64,000 nt of DNA from Leptospira abararensis (GTDB lineage Bacteria; Spirochaetota; Leptospiria; Leptospirales; Leptospiraceae). Below are positions 26,929-35,616 of the stretch, piece by piece; within the stretch, counting starts at the first letter, position 1; every line of letters begins with the position of its first letter. The stretch is from NCBI RefSeq assembly GCF_016918735.1, contig NZ_JAFFPR010000048.1, forward strand, positions 1 through 64,000. The letters are read 5' to 3'. The notes beneath the pieces are model-generated. The model saw nothing but the letters and a program-made list of their open reading frames with translations. It did not search any database and was not told the DNA's origin. The position numbers and the translations under genes are program-made.

Positions 26929-28496
26929 TGGATTTCCTCTGTGTTAAGTAATGTTAGTTGCTCAGGATCTAGAGAATATTTCTCAAAGAAAGTACCTTTG
27001 GAAATTTCATATTGAACTATGGCAATGTTGTATGTGATAAGAGATTGTGAATGATTGGACTGGGATCTAACATAAGCATCCATTGCATTTCGGAGTACTA
27101 GAGAGGTGCCCCTTCCATTACGAAAAGCGGACAAAGCTTTATCATAAAAAAGTCGACTTTCTTCTTTATTTTTTTTTGCCTCTAAAAAGAGTTCATAACT
27201 AACAGTTAAATTTTCTCGTTTCGATAATAAATCGGCCCTTACTTTGTTTTGAGCTTCTGCCCACTCTAACTGTGCTTGTCTTTTTTCTGATTCAGCTTTT
27301 TTGTATTCAGCTTCCGCAATCTCATTTCCTAACGGATATTCTAATTTGAACTCTGCAGTGTTCTGATTGAACCTTCCCCCAAGGATACCATAAAAATCTT
27401 GAGGAAATTGTTGGTCATAATTTTTAAAATTATATGTCCCACCTACTGAAAATTTTGGCAACAAACCGTTGTCTGCTGACTTCAGATTATCTTCAGAATT
27501 TTTAAGTTGTAAAAGTGATGCTCGCACATCATATCGTTTTTCAAGAGCGGTGAGTAGCTCTTCTTCATAATTTGAAGTGACTGCAATTTGTTCTTCAATC
27601 AGAACTGGTAAAAAAGAAAAGTTTTCCTCCGGTTCCTTTCCGAGTGAAGCAAGTAAATCTCTTCTATTTTTGTTCCTTTCTAATTCCGAATTTTTGACGG
27701 CACTCGTCGCACTAAGAACAATAGAATTCCACTGGTGGATATCACCCGTGGTATCAAACCCAAAGTTTGCTTTTTTAGAATAAATATCCCTAATTATTTT
27801 TGCGTTTCCAAGAAGGGAGGAGTTTGTTTCTAAAATTTCTTCAGACAAACTCAAATTCCAAAACTCAATGAGTGAATTTACTAAACTTTTAGATAACGAA
27901 TCCAGTGTATTTAATCTTTGGATGGAAGATGACCGCCTAGCAGTCGATAATTTCAACCTATCCTGGTATCCAAAAAAGTTTTTTAAAAGATCTTGGCTGA
28001 TATTGATACCCACAGTGGCAAAATGATAAGAAGGTTGTGCAAAACTTGAAAATCCACTAGAACTTTGTGTTTTACCTGCATTCGTTTCATAACGATTATC
28101 AATTACCGCAATTCCAAAGGTGGTTCCTGTGCTAAACTTTTTATTAATTCCCGCCTGCAGGCTGTTATCCGTAATTTTTGTTCCTTGGATGGCATACTGC
28201 GGAAGGTTGAAGTTTGTGGTATTCTTGGCTGTTCCCTTCGCCTCCGCAGTCCATGCATAGGCTCCGTTTGTTTTTTCCCAATCGTAGTTTGAGGTTTTTA
28301 ACTGCAACTTTAGTGTCTGCAGGCTGACTTGGTTCTCCCAGGCCATCCTCAGAATGTCATCCATTCGAAACGTGTTGGTTTTCACCGGTTCTTTGGCGGA
28401 AAGTGGCCCTATTGCCGCGAAAACTGCGAAAAACACAGCCGCGAGGCAAATGGTGGTAGGTTTTGGTTTGTTTTCTCTCATTTGCTTTGGAAACAT
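26925..28496 (-). CDS. TolC-like outer-membrane efflux protein
   Basis: 523 residues with a signal peptide (AAVFFAVFAAIGPLSAKEP) and the long helical repeats of outer-membrane efflux proteins (LDSLSKSLVNSLIEFWNLSLSEEIL; ESEKRQAQLEWAEAQNKVRADLL). It should form the exit duct for the RND pump that follows. The ATG at 28496 has AAGGA 7 bases upstream; a second ATG is at 28481. The promoter region is packed with inverted repeats. Confidence 0.9.
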   Translation of the reverse strand: MFPKQMRENKPKPTTICLAAVFFAVFAAIGPLSAKEPVKTNTFRMDDILRMAWENQVSLQTLKLQLKTSNYDWEKTNGAYAWTAEAKGTAKNTTNFNLPQYAIQGTKITDNSLQAGINKKFSTGTTFGIAVIDNRYETNAGKTQSSSGFSSFAQPSYHFATVGINISQDLLKNFFGYQDRLKLSTARRSSSIQRLNTLDSLSKSLVNSLIEFWNLSLSEEILETNSSLLGNAKIIRDIYSKKANFGFDTTGDIHQWNSIVLSATSAVKNSELERNKNRRDLLASLGKEPEENFSFLPVLIEEQIAVTSNYEEELLTALEKRYDVRASLLQLKNSEDNLKSADNGLLPKFSVGGTYNFKNYDQQFPQDFYGILGGRFNQNTAEFKLEYPLGNEIAEAEYKKAESEKRQAQLEWAEAQNKVRADLLSKRENLTVSYELFLEAKKNKEESRLFYDKALSAFRNGRGTSLVLRNAMDAYVRSQSNHSQSLITYNIAIVQYEISKGTFFEKYSLDPEQLTLLNTEEIQ

Positions 28497-28547
28497 TTAC
28501 TGTATCCTTTGTTTCTTTAGGAAACAAATACAGTTTCCAATGTTTCC
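28489..28547. promoter_or_regulatory. Nested operator palindromes upstream of the efflux operon
   Basis: The inner repeat is TTTGTTTC-N5-GAAACAAA (28508-28528), extended by CTGTA and TACAG outside it. The outer pair is GGAAACAT (28489-28496) with ATGTTTCC (28540-28547). The outer left arm includes the start codon. The arrangement fits two overlapping dyads for the TetR regulator encoded at the operon's end. Confidence 0.6.
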
Positions 28548-28730
28548 TGACAAGAAAAAAATACCTATCGATACAAATTGTAATTTTGCCAGTGATTGTA
28601 CGAATTTAAAGCTCTTGCGTGTGGAGGGATTTATGACAAGTGATCGAGAGAACTACAATCCAGAGAGGTTTTTAGAAAAGGATCTGATCCCTTTCACTAA
28701 AAAACCTTCTGGACTGATTTTAATTGAATC

Positions 28731-29162
28731 TTATTTCTTTTCAGCAACCACCACTGCTTTGATTAGTTTCCATTCATTTTGGTCCAAATAAAAAGTGTAC
28801 ATAGATTGGAATTTCATAACCTTACTTTCCAAATCTGCTTTTACAAATCCAAATCGATCTAAAAAATCGATCGAGTGAACCCGGACATTTCTCTCCACGC
28901 CGCCGATCTTTCCCTCTTTTAGAGACTGAATATAATTTGTTTTATTGGAACTGAAAATTGAATCACTTCCTTTTATATAAACACTATCCGTATATTCCCC
29001 ATGGAATTTAGATTCGACTTCAGCAACTTTCCTCTCATCAATATTCCTCATAACTGAAATAAATTCTTTTTCCAAAGAATCCCGATTTCCTTCTGCATTT
29101 GTTTGGTTTGTGATCATCATTCCTCCTAAAATCACTAAAATTCCGAATACTAAGTCTTTCAT
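28731..29162 (-). CDS. Secreted protein of unknown function (NTF2-like)
   Basis: 143 residues from the ATG at 29162 (the frame is open to 29174, but that start touches the palindrome). It has a signal peptide ending near NQTNAEG. The rest resembles a small NTF2/lumazine-binding-like fold by pattern (SVMRNIDERKVAEVESKFHGEY ... MYTFYLDQNEWKLIKAVV), which is a tentative reading. It lies behind a perfect palindrome shared with the MarR gene, so it is probably its target. Confidence 0.6.
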   Translation of the reverse strand: MKDLVFGILVILGGMMITNQTNAEGNRDSLEKEFISVMRNIDERKVAEVESKFHGEYTDSVYIKGSDSIFSSNKTNYIQSLKEGKIGGVERNVRVHSIDFLDRFGFVKADLESKVMKFQSMYTFYLDQNEWKLIKAVVVAEKK

Positions 29163-29175
29163 AGACACACTCAAT

Positions 29176-29193
29176 TTGTTGCTATAGCAACAA
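29176..29193. promoter_or_regulatory. MarR operator, copy 1
   Basis: Perfect 18-base palindrome TTGTTGCTATAGCAACAA directly upstream of the secreted-protein gene. A near-identical copy lies 470 bases away at the MarR gene start. Confidence 0.75.
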
Positions 29194-29207
29194 TATATAT
29201 AAAAAAA

Positions 29208-29645
29208 TCAATCCATCGATTCTTCATAAATTTGATCAATAATCCGTTTGAATGTTTTAAAATCTTGGGCCGAAAGTTTTTTAAACATTCGTTTTCGTTC
29301 TTCTGTCACTACAGCGACCATTAATTGATAGATCTCTGAACCTTTTTTAGTTGGATATACCTGATTTTTCCTTCGGTCATCTGGATCAGACTGAATTTTA
29401 ATCCAACCTTTTTCCTCCATATTTCGAAGAGCCCGTGCCATAGATGGCCTATCATCAAAATCCCTTCCCAAGTCCGATTGGCTACAACCAGGTTGTTTCA
29501 TCAGACGAACAAGAACAAACCACTGCTCGGGGAATAATTCCAACCCATTTGTAGAAGCCAACCTCATGAACTGACGTCGTAAGGATCGAACTGTCCTATA
29601 TATCAAATAAGCGTAGGAATTTTCTAAATCGAAAGAATCTGACAT
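29208..29645 (-). CDS. MarR-family transcription regulator
   Basis: 145 residues with the winged-helix MarR core: FVLVRLMKQPGCSQSDLGRDFDDRPSMARALRNMEEKGWIKIQSDPDDRRKNQVYPT. The palindromes on both sides (downstream at 29176, immediately upstream at 29647) suggest that it represses itself and the secreted-protein gene. Confidence 0.9.
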   Translation of the reverse strand: MSDSFDLENSYAYLIYRTVRSLRRQFMRLASTNGLELFPEQWFVLVRLMKQPGCSQSDLGRDFDDRPSMARALRNMEEKGWIKIQSDPDDRRKNQVYPTKKGSEIYQLMVAVVTEERKRMFKKLSAQDFKTFKRIIDQIYEESMD

Positions 29646-29646
29646 T

Positions 29647-29662
29647 TGTTGCTATAGCAACA
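29647..29662. promoter_or_regulatory. MarR operator, copy 2
   Basis: TGTTGCTATAGCAACA, a perfect 16-base palindrome identical to the core of copy 1, ending one base before the MarR start codon. Binding there would block translation or transcription start directly. Confidence 0.75.
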
Positions 29663-29789
29663 TTATTTGGATTATATTTTTTGTCAAGAGGAATTAAACA
29701 TGGGAAAGTTCAAAGGAACTATCCTTCTTGACAACATTAACACCGGATGAATAGTCTAAAGGTTTACGCTAATTTAAAGGAGCATTAAA

Positions 29790-30206
29790 ATGAATACACA
29801 AAATAAAATTTGTCTCACTCATTATGACTACGACCGACTGAAAATGATGATTTCTGATCGTACAAAAAGAAATAAAGTGGAGACAAATGTGAAAGACCTA
29901 TTGGGCGAAATAGAAAGAGCCCAAAAAGTAGACTCTCATTCAATTCCACCTAACTATGTTACTATGAACTCAGTGATTGAACTTAAAAATCTGGAGGAAT
30001 TGGAATTTCAGGAATTTAGTTTAGTATTTCCGGAAGACGCAAACACCAACGAAAACAAAATTTCCGTACTAGCGCCGATAGGAACGGCTATATTAGGTTA
30101 TAAAATTGGAGACGTAATCCGATGGAAATTTCCCGGTGGAGAAAACCAATTTCAAATTACCAACATCAAATACCAACCAGAAGCCAATGGAGATTATCAT
30201 TTGTAG
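29790..30206 (+). CDS. rnk: Rnk/GreA-GreB-like regulator
   Basis: 138 residues with an N-terminal short coiled-coil (YDRLKMMISDRTKRNKVETNVKDLLGEIERAQKV) and a C-terminal FKBP-like domain of the GreA/B family (VTMNSVIELKNLEE ... SVLAPIGTAILGYKIGDVIRWKFPGGENQFQI). Rnk proteins bind RNA polymerase near the secondary channel. An AAGGAG site precedes the ATG. It stands alone. Confidence 0.85.
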   Translation: MNTQNKICLTHYDYDRLKMMISDRTKRNKVETNVKDLLGEIERAQKVDSHSIPPNYVTMNSVIELKNLEELEFQEFSLVFPEDANTNENKISVLAPIGTAILGYKIGDVIRWKFPGGENQFQITNIKYQPEANGDYHL

Positions 30207-30304
30207 ATGATAAAAAACAATGTGATCCAATCGCAAGAGGGAAAATAAAATTCCTTCTTGTGTGCGTTCCCGATCAAATGTAATATTATCATCTCATGAT
30301 AAAA

Positions 30305-30380
30305 AGGGCCGGGCTCCTTCGGGGTTCGCTTCGCTCCCGTCTGCCAAATGGCAGACCAAGCCCTTCGTATCCCTAACGCT
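30305..30380. repeat. GC-rich dispersed repeat, copy 1
   Basis: About 75 bases, much richer in GC than its surroundings, running from GGGCCGGGCTCC to CCTAACGC with an internal GTCTGCCAAATGGCAGAC hairpin. A clearly related copy lies at 62777-62851, sharing GGGCTCC, CGGGG, GACCAAGCCCT and CCTAACGC. Intergenic, likely a small mobile or structural repeat. Confidence 0.75.
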
Positions 30381-30382
30381 TG

Positions 30383-30748
30383 TCAAATTTCGTTCAAGAC
30401 AGCCTTACATTGGTTTGAGATCGAAGCCTCATTTTGAAATAAACATTTTAAGATGCGACCACCACCAGGGATGATCCAACGGCAGTATTCGCTTACATCT
30501 TCTTTGCAAAACCCTTGTGATTTACTTTTCATAGCATCAGATAGTGCACTTTGGCCAGCCTCACAAGCATCGGAAAGATTTTTTCCACGTTCTTTCAAAC
30601 ATTGTAAAATCCTCGCTTTCGTAGGTTTTACTCCCTGACAATAGGTAGCAATCTCCGGCTGACAAACATCATAAATGGATTTTGTCTCTGCAAACAAAGG
30701 TAAGTTAAAACAGAAAAAAAGAATGAGCAAGTGTGGTTTCGGCTTCAT
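30383..30748 (-). CDS. Secreted cysteine-rich GLG1-like protein
   Basis: 121 residues with a signal peptide (LLILFFCFNLPLFAET). Two similar Cys-rich repeats follow (CQPEIATYCQGVKPTKARILQCLKE and CKEDVSEYCRWIIPGGGRILKCLFQ), the pattern of the GLG1 cysteine-rich repeat. Such proteins are exported and disulfide bonded; the role in spirochaetes is not known to me. The 3' end abuts the GC-rich repeat. Confidence 0.75.
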   Translation of the reverse strand: MKPKPHLLILFFCFNLPLFAETKSIYDVCQPEIATYCQGVKPTKARILQCLKERGKNLSDACEAGQSALSDAMKSKSQGFCKEDVSEYCRWIIPGGGRILKCLFQNEASISNQCKAVLNEI

Positions 30749-31129
30749 ATTTGAGTATTTCCTTATTTTTAATCATACGATGGTTTCAGAACCATTCCCG
30801 AGAGTCAATTTTCGAATCCGGGATTCTAGAAAACAAGTTCATTATATTGCAAAAATCTTCCATAGAAAGAACAAAAATACTTAATTTTATAGGTATCTCG
30901 GTAACGGGAACTTTCTCCGGCCAAAGTCCTCTCTGCATAAAACCATATTTTATAAAGTTTCCAAAAATCAATTAACAAGTATTATTTGGCGTTTTCCCCA
31001 AAAAAACAATACTCTAACCTAAAAATTGCGACAAATCCAATTAAAAAATTAAATTAAACTAACAAATGTAATGTTTATTGACTTGACTGTTATGCGACAA
31101 ATACCATATTCATAAATATATAAACATCT
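30749..31129. other. Intergenic stretch, no feature recognised
   Basis: AT-rich 380 bases between divergent genes. It presumably holds both promoters, but no convincing -35/-10 pair, palindrome or reading frame was found. Confidence 0.4.
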
Positions 31130-31642
31130 ATGAATATTTTAATTAACAAATATACCTTTATTCCACTCTATCTACTTTCGGTTCTTTATTCATGTACCCC
31201 AAAAAATTCCGACCAAGAAAAGGAAATTTTGGCATTACTTGTTTTACCTAAAACCTCGGGTACGGCTGCTAACTCTCCCACAGGTGTCTGCAATGGATAT
31301 TCTATCTATGATCTAATTACAACTCCTGTTGATTTTAGACCAACAACTGGAATTATATATATGAACGTAATTGCGAAAATAGGCTCAGTATTAACGGTAA
31401 ATTCAACGACCACCCCATTGAATACGGCTGGTGGTTATTTATTCAATCCGTTTCACTATAACCAGAGACTAACTTGTCCCATCAGTGGCTCTCCAAGTAT
31501 GACGACAGTCTATAATGAAGCTCGGACTGCTACTAGAGTAACTCTGACATTTACGGTCGCTGGCACATACGGGCTTCAACTTTTTACAGGCACAAGCAGT
31601 TTGAATGCTGTCACGGATCTCAATGCCACATTTGTTGAATAA
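31130..31642 (+). CDS. Hypothetical lipoprotein
   Basis: 170 residues with a signal sequence and the lipobox VLYSC. The mature part is beta-rich and Thr/Ser-rich (TPVDFRPTTGIIYMNVIAKIG ... RVTLTFTVAGTYGLQLF), suggesting a surface-exposed sandwich domain. No family recognised. It converges, four bases apart, with the glycosyltransferase gene. Confidence 0.7.
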   Translation: MNILINKYTFIPLYLLSVLYSCTPKNSDQEKEILALLVLPKTSGTAANSPTGVCNGYSIYDLITTPVDFRPTTGIIYMNVIAKIGSVLTVNSTTTPLNTAGGYLFNPFHYNQRLTCPISGSPSMTTVYNEARTATRVTLTFTVAGTYGLQLFTGTSSLNAVTDLNATFVE

Positions 31643-31645
31643 ACT

Positions 31646-32266
31646 CTATCTTTGGTAAAGAGAAAACAGGAAAGACGAGGGTAGTTTTAGAAAATATCCG
31701 AGTTTCAGCAATTGATTCAGCAAAAACTGTTTGAGGATTCCTTTCTTTTCAAATCGATGTGCAGAGGTAATGGCAAGATAGGGTAAAAGAACTGGGAATG
31801 TAGTTTTTCTAAATTTTTGACTTAGTTCTGTATCTTCAAATAAATATGCTAAGCGCAAGTCCTCTGCCCAAAGTTTTCGATCAAAAAAAATGCAATGGTC
31901 TAAATAGACAATTCCCCTCCACTTCACACGAACCACATTAGAATACCAAGAAATAGAACGTAAAAGAAAATGTTTGTTATCAAATTGATGTTGGAACCCA
32001 CCCCAAATCATTTCTTTTTCTTTTTGGCAACTTAACTTGATTAGGTGGTTAATTGCCTCTTTAGGAAGTTTTGTACGAGGGTGGTGAAAAAGAATCATAT
32101 CCCCCTTAGATTTGTGAAAGCCTAGATTTAGTCTCTCTGCTCGAGTCAATGCTTCCGATGTATTTACTAAAATGATCTCGATTTCCGGATGGTTCCAAAA
32201 ATCGACTAGAGAATCTTGAAATAAAGAATTTTCTCCATTATCTGTTGGGATGATAATACTTAGCAT
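31646..32266 (-). CDS. Family 2 glycosyltransferase-like protein
   Basis: 206 residues from the ATG at 32266; the frame extends to 32344 but MLSIIIPTDNGE is the typical GT2 start. The GT-A fold is seen in IEIILVNTSEALTRAERLNLGFHKSKGDMILFHHPRTKLP. It resembles the short GT2 enzymes related to TIGR04283, with the DxD region altered (HHPRT). Membrane association through the C-terminal hydrophobic segment is possible. Acceptor unknown. Confidence 0.75.
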   Translation of the reverse strand: MLSIIIPTDNGENSLFQDSLVDFWNHPEIEIILVNTSEALTRAERLNLGFHKSKGDMILFHHPRTKLPKEAINHLIKLSCQKEKEMIWGGFQHQFDNKHFLLRSISWYSNVVRVKWRGIVYLDHCIFFDRKLWAEDLRLAYLFEDTELSQKFRKTTFPVLLPYLAITSAHRFEKKGILKQFLLNQLLKLGYFLKLPSSFLFSLYQR

Positions 32267-32557
32267 TTCACTATTTCTGTTGGTATCTTCATATTTTGAA
32301 TCACCAAAAACAAGAAAAAAACCAGGAAAGCCAACAATAAACAATTCCTTTAAAAATAAATACGTTCGATTTTACAGTTTTCCTATATCGACCTAATAAC
32401 AATTACAATTCTACCAAATAATCTAATAGAGTTCTGGTTACATTGAAACAAAGAACAAGAATATAATCTTTAATCTTCAAACTATATTCTTAAACCAAAA
32501 TATCACTCGACGAACATTCAAAACGATTTCCAATATGTCAGAGGAAGCTTCAGTTAT

Positions 32558-33760
32558 ATGTTTTTATGGAATGGTATTAAATCTATTTTTATAGAAAAAA
32601 AAGGGGAAATTGATTCTTTAAATGGACTTAGGGCACTTGCTATATTGAGTATTCTTTTTTTTCATGTTACTCCTTCTTTAGAGTTTGCGGGTTGGGGTCA
32701 AACGATAACGGCTACAGTTTTCCGTACTTTAGATTCAGGAGTTTCTCTATTTTTCGTACTGAGTGGTTATTTGATCTCCAATGGATTAAAGGGAGAATGG
32801 AATCAAAATTCTAAACTCAATTTTAAAATGTTTTTCGTTAAACGAAGTTTGAGAATTTTCCCCGCTTATTATTTTTATCTTTTTATCACCTATTTAGTAA
32901 TTACTGCTGCAATGAAAAAAACTGGAGAAATTTCACTAAATGGCCAAATAGTAGATCCCGCGGCCGCCATCAAGACAGCATATCAAAACTTCAAATATGA
33001 TTTAGTGTATTTATCTGATTATTTTAGAAGCTATAACATCCATGCATGGTCACTATCTGTTGAAGAAAAATTCTACTTAATTTTTCCAATGTTTGCCGGA
33101 TTCTTTTTATTTCCTATGAAAGAAAAAAGTAGATTCGCATTCCTAGTTTTCCTTTACATTCTTCCCCTTATCTTCAGAATCTATTCAACCATAAATAACG
33201 GACCAAGAATTGTTGCATTTCATGAATTTCATTTTCGCTATGATGATCTTCTTGCCGGCATATTAGTTATGGAAGTTCTAAACAAAAAAGAGTTAAAGGA
33301 AAAGTTATCAAAATATAAACATTTTATTTTAAGCATTGCTGCGTTGATGTATCTTTCAAATATTTATCTTTTGAACTCTCAATATGAGATCTATAAAAAC
33401 ACATTCTCATATAATATTTTTAGTATATCTTTCTCACTTTTCCTGATCGTTTCTTTATTAGATAAAAACTTCTACTCTAGTCTTTTGGGTAACCCTATCC
33501 TTCGTCCAATCTCTCGTTTGAGTTATACCATATATTTATGGAACCAACTATTAATTCCGATAGGATTCAGTTCTCTGGCAATCTCGCTAAAAACCACTGG
33601 CATAGTCACCAATTCCCAAATGATGATCGCTATCATCCTTTTTTTTATCTCTACATTTATAGTCTGCACGATTCTATATATTTTGATCGAATATCCTTTC
33701 TTATTATGGAAATCAAAACTTACTAAAAAAAACGAAGAAATTCCTTACCTTAGAAATTGA
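32558..33760 (+). CDS. Acyltransferase 3 family membrane protein
   Basis: 400 residues with about ten membrane helices. The acyltransferase-3 motif is near the N terminus: LNGLRALAILSILFFHV, then FFVLSGYLIS. LRIFPAYYFYLF and HAWSLSVEEKFYLIFP are also characteristic. It probably O-acylates a surface glycan (OafA-like). It is not obviously linked to the GT2 gene, which is on the other strand. Confidence 0.9.
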   Translation: MFLWNGIKSIFIEKKGEIDSLNGLRALAILSILFFHVTPSLEFAGWGQTITATVFRTLDSGVSLFFVLSGYLISNGLKGEWNQNSKLNFKMFFVKRSLRIFPAYYFYLFITYLVITAAMKKTGEISLNGQIVDPAAAIKTAYQNFKYDLVYLSDYFRSYNIHAWSLSVEEKFYLIFPMFAGFFLFPMKEKSRFAFLVFLYILPLIFRIYSTINNGPRIVAFHEFHFRYDDLLAGILVMEVLNKKELKEKLSKYKHFILSIAALMYLSNIYLLNSQYEIYKNTFSYNIFSISFSLFLIVSLLDKNFYSSLLGNPILRPISRLSYTIYLWNQLLIPIGFSSLAISLKTTGIVTNSQMMIAIILFFISTFIVCTILYILIEYPFLLWKSKLTKKNEEIPYLRN

Positions 33761-33793
33761 TTCAAAACAAAACTTATAACCACTGTTCTAATT

Positions 33794-34969
33794 TCACTGA
33801 GCTGAATTTTCTAATACAATCGCTATCCCTTGCCCACCTCCGATGCAAAGAGATGCCACCCCGTATTTCAAATTCTTCCTACGTAACTCGTAAGCCAAGG
33901 TGAGTATCACGCGAGCTCCACTAGCACCGAGCGGATGTCCAATGGCAATCGCTCCTCCATTTACATTTGTTTTTGCAGGATTTAATTTAAGTTCTCTCAT
34001 CACAGCTAGCGTTTGCGAGGCATAAGCTTCATTGATTTCGAATAAATCAACATCTTCAATTTGAATACCTGTATGTTGCAGTGCTTTCGGAATCGCAAAT
34101 ACGGGGCCAAGACCCATCATTTTTGGATCACAACCAACATTCGCGTATCCAACAATTTTTGCTAATGGCTTTAAATTTTTTTCTTGAGACCACCTATCAG
34201 ACGCTATAAGTATAGATGCTGCTCCATCATTGATACCTGATGAATTACCAGCTGTAATACTTCCTTCTTTTAAAAATGCAGTTGGCAATGTCTTTAGTTG
34301 GTCCACACAAGAAATTCCTCGAATCAATTCATCCTTTTGAATTAGTTGACTATTTTTGCCTTTACTAGACACAGAAATGATCTCTTCAGAAAAAATGCCA
34401 GACTCTGTTGCTCTTTCTGCCCGAACTTGGGAGATCCCTGCCCATTCATCTTGGTCCATACGAGAAATTTGAAAATGTTTTGCAATATTTTCTGCCGTCA
34501 TTCCCATAGTCAGATCCACATAACAATCGTTTAAACTTTGGGCTAATCGATCTTCAGCAACGGTGTTTCCATATTTATTTCCCCACCGTACATTTTTTAA
34601 AACAAAGGGAGCATTACTCATCGACTCTGTTCCTCCAGCGAGGATCAGATTGTTTTCTCTTGAAAGAATTTTACGTGATCCAATGATCACACTCTCCATA
34701 CCAGAACCACAAAGTCTATTGACAGTAAGTGCACTAGAACTTTCTTTCAGTCCTGCCTTTAGCCCAATATGCCTTGCTAAATAGGCAGAGTCTTTATCAT
34801 CTTGGATCACATTTCCATAGATCGATTCTTCTATATCTTCAGGGTTCAATCCAACTTTACGAATTGCCTCCTTTGCCGTAATCACTGCAAGTTCTGAAGA
34901 GGAATAATCTTTTAGCCCTCCTCCAAATTTTCCAAAAGGAGTCCTTGCTCCATCCAATATCACTACCAT
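33794..34969 (-). CDS. Acetyl-CoA acetyltransferase (thiolase)
   Basis: 391 residues. The acyl-enzyme cysteine is C87 in NRLCGSGMES, the histidine is in GGAIAIGHPLGASG, and the proton-transfer cysteine is in SLCIGGGQGIA, near residue 377. Degradative (beta-oxidation) and biosynthetic thiolases cannot be told apart here. AGGAGTGAAAC precedes the ATG. The promoter holds a palindrome matching that of the neighbouring MarR gene. Confidence 0.94.
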   Translation of the reverse strand: MVVILDGARTPFGKFGGGLKDYSSSELAVITAKEAIRKVGLNPEDIEESIYGNVIQDDKDSAYLARHIGLKAGLKESSSALTVNRLCGSGMESVIIGSRKILSRENNLILAGGTESMSNAPFVLKNVRWGNKYGNTVAEDRLAQSLNDCYVDLTMGMTAENIAKHFQISRMDQDEWAGISQVRAERATESGIFSEEIISVSSKGKNSQLIQKDELIRGISCVDQLKTLPTAFLKEGSITAGNSSGINDGAASILIASDRWSQEKNLKPLAKIVGYANVGCDPKMMGLGPVFAIPKALQHTGIQIEDVDLFEINEAYASQTLAVMRELKLNPAKTNVNGGAIAIGHPLGASGARVILTLAYELRRKNLKYGVASLCIGGGQGIAIVLENSAQ

Positions 34970-34981
34970 GTTTCACTCCTT

Positions 34982-35003
34982 TTATAGTGCATATACACTA
35001 TAA
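34982..35003. promoter_or_regulatory. MarR operator upstream of thiolase
   Basis: TTATAGTG-N6-CACTATAA, a perfect inverted repeat with spacer CATATA. The same half-sites and spacer recur at 35527-35552, so one regulator probably binds both. Confidence 0.75.
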
Positions 35004-35039
35004 ATTCATCACTCTCTTAAATAATAAAATGCTTTTGCT

Positions 35040-35507
35040 TCATTCCTCCGCGGAACCTAAAAATAAGACGGGGAGATTTCGCAATTCGGCTAAAGTTTTT
35101 AGAGTTTGTTTGAATTCCGATTTTCCTAAATTTTCGGTAATTAAATCTTGTGTTTGTTTCCAAAGTTCAATTGCTTTTGCCAGCTTCGTTTCTCCCTTTT
35201 TTGTGAGGATTATACTACGGACATTTCCGATTTCTTTTTTTTCTATTTTAATCAGATCATCTCGACTTAGAATTTCTAAACTTCTTTGTAATGTGGTTCT
35301 ATCTATATCCGTGAGATTTGCAAGATCTGTGATACTCAAGTCTTTTTTATAGGCAATACCAGCAAGAACAGTAAATTGTGTGATCCTAAGTCCAGATGGC
35401 TTTAACATCGAATCATAATAACTGGTAACCAACCGACTGGTTCTACGAAGGCTCAAATTCAAACAAGATACCCCAATTTGTTTTAAATCTTCATGCGAAT
35501 ATTTCAC
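35040..35507 (-). CDS. MarR-family transcription regulator
   Basis: 155 residues with the MarR winged helix (FTVLAGIAYKKDLSITDLANLTDIDRTTLQRSLEILSRDDLIKIEKKEIGNVRSIILT). It lies upstream of the thiolase on the same strand, with an operator at each promoter, so it likely controls both. Ligand unknown, perhaps a fatty-acid or acyl compound by context. Confidence 0.9.
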   Translation of the reverse strand: MKYSHEDLKQIGVSCLNLSLRRTSRLVTSYYDSMLKPSGLRITQFTVLAGIAYKKDLSITDLANLTDIDRTTLQRSLEILSRDDLIKIEKKEIGNVRSIILTKKGETKLAKAIELWKQTQDLITENLGKSEFKQTLKTLAELRNLPVLFLGSAEE

Positions 35508-35526
35508 TAACGATCCACCTAAAACA

Positions 35527-35552
35527 CAATATAGTGCATATACACCATATTG
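35527..35552. promoter_or_regulatory. MarR operator, autoregulatory copy
   Basis: CAATATAGTG-CATATA-CACCATATTG: 10-base arms with one mismatch and the same six-base spacer as the thiolase operator. Confidence 0.75.
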
Positions 35553-35616
35553 TCAATCAAAAAAGAATTTCAGGCAATCCATTTCCATTCCAAAGGATTC
35601 GCACAAACAAATTTAC

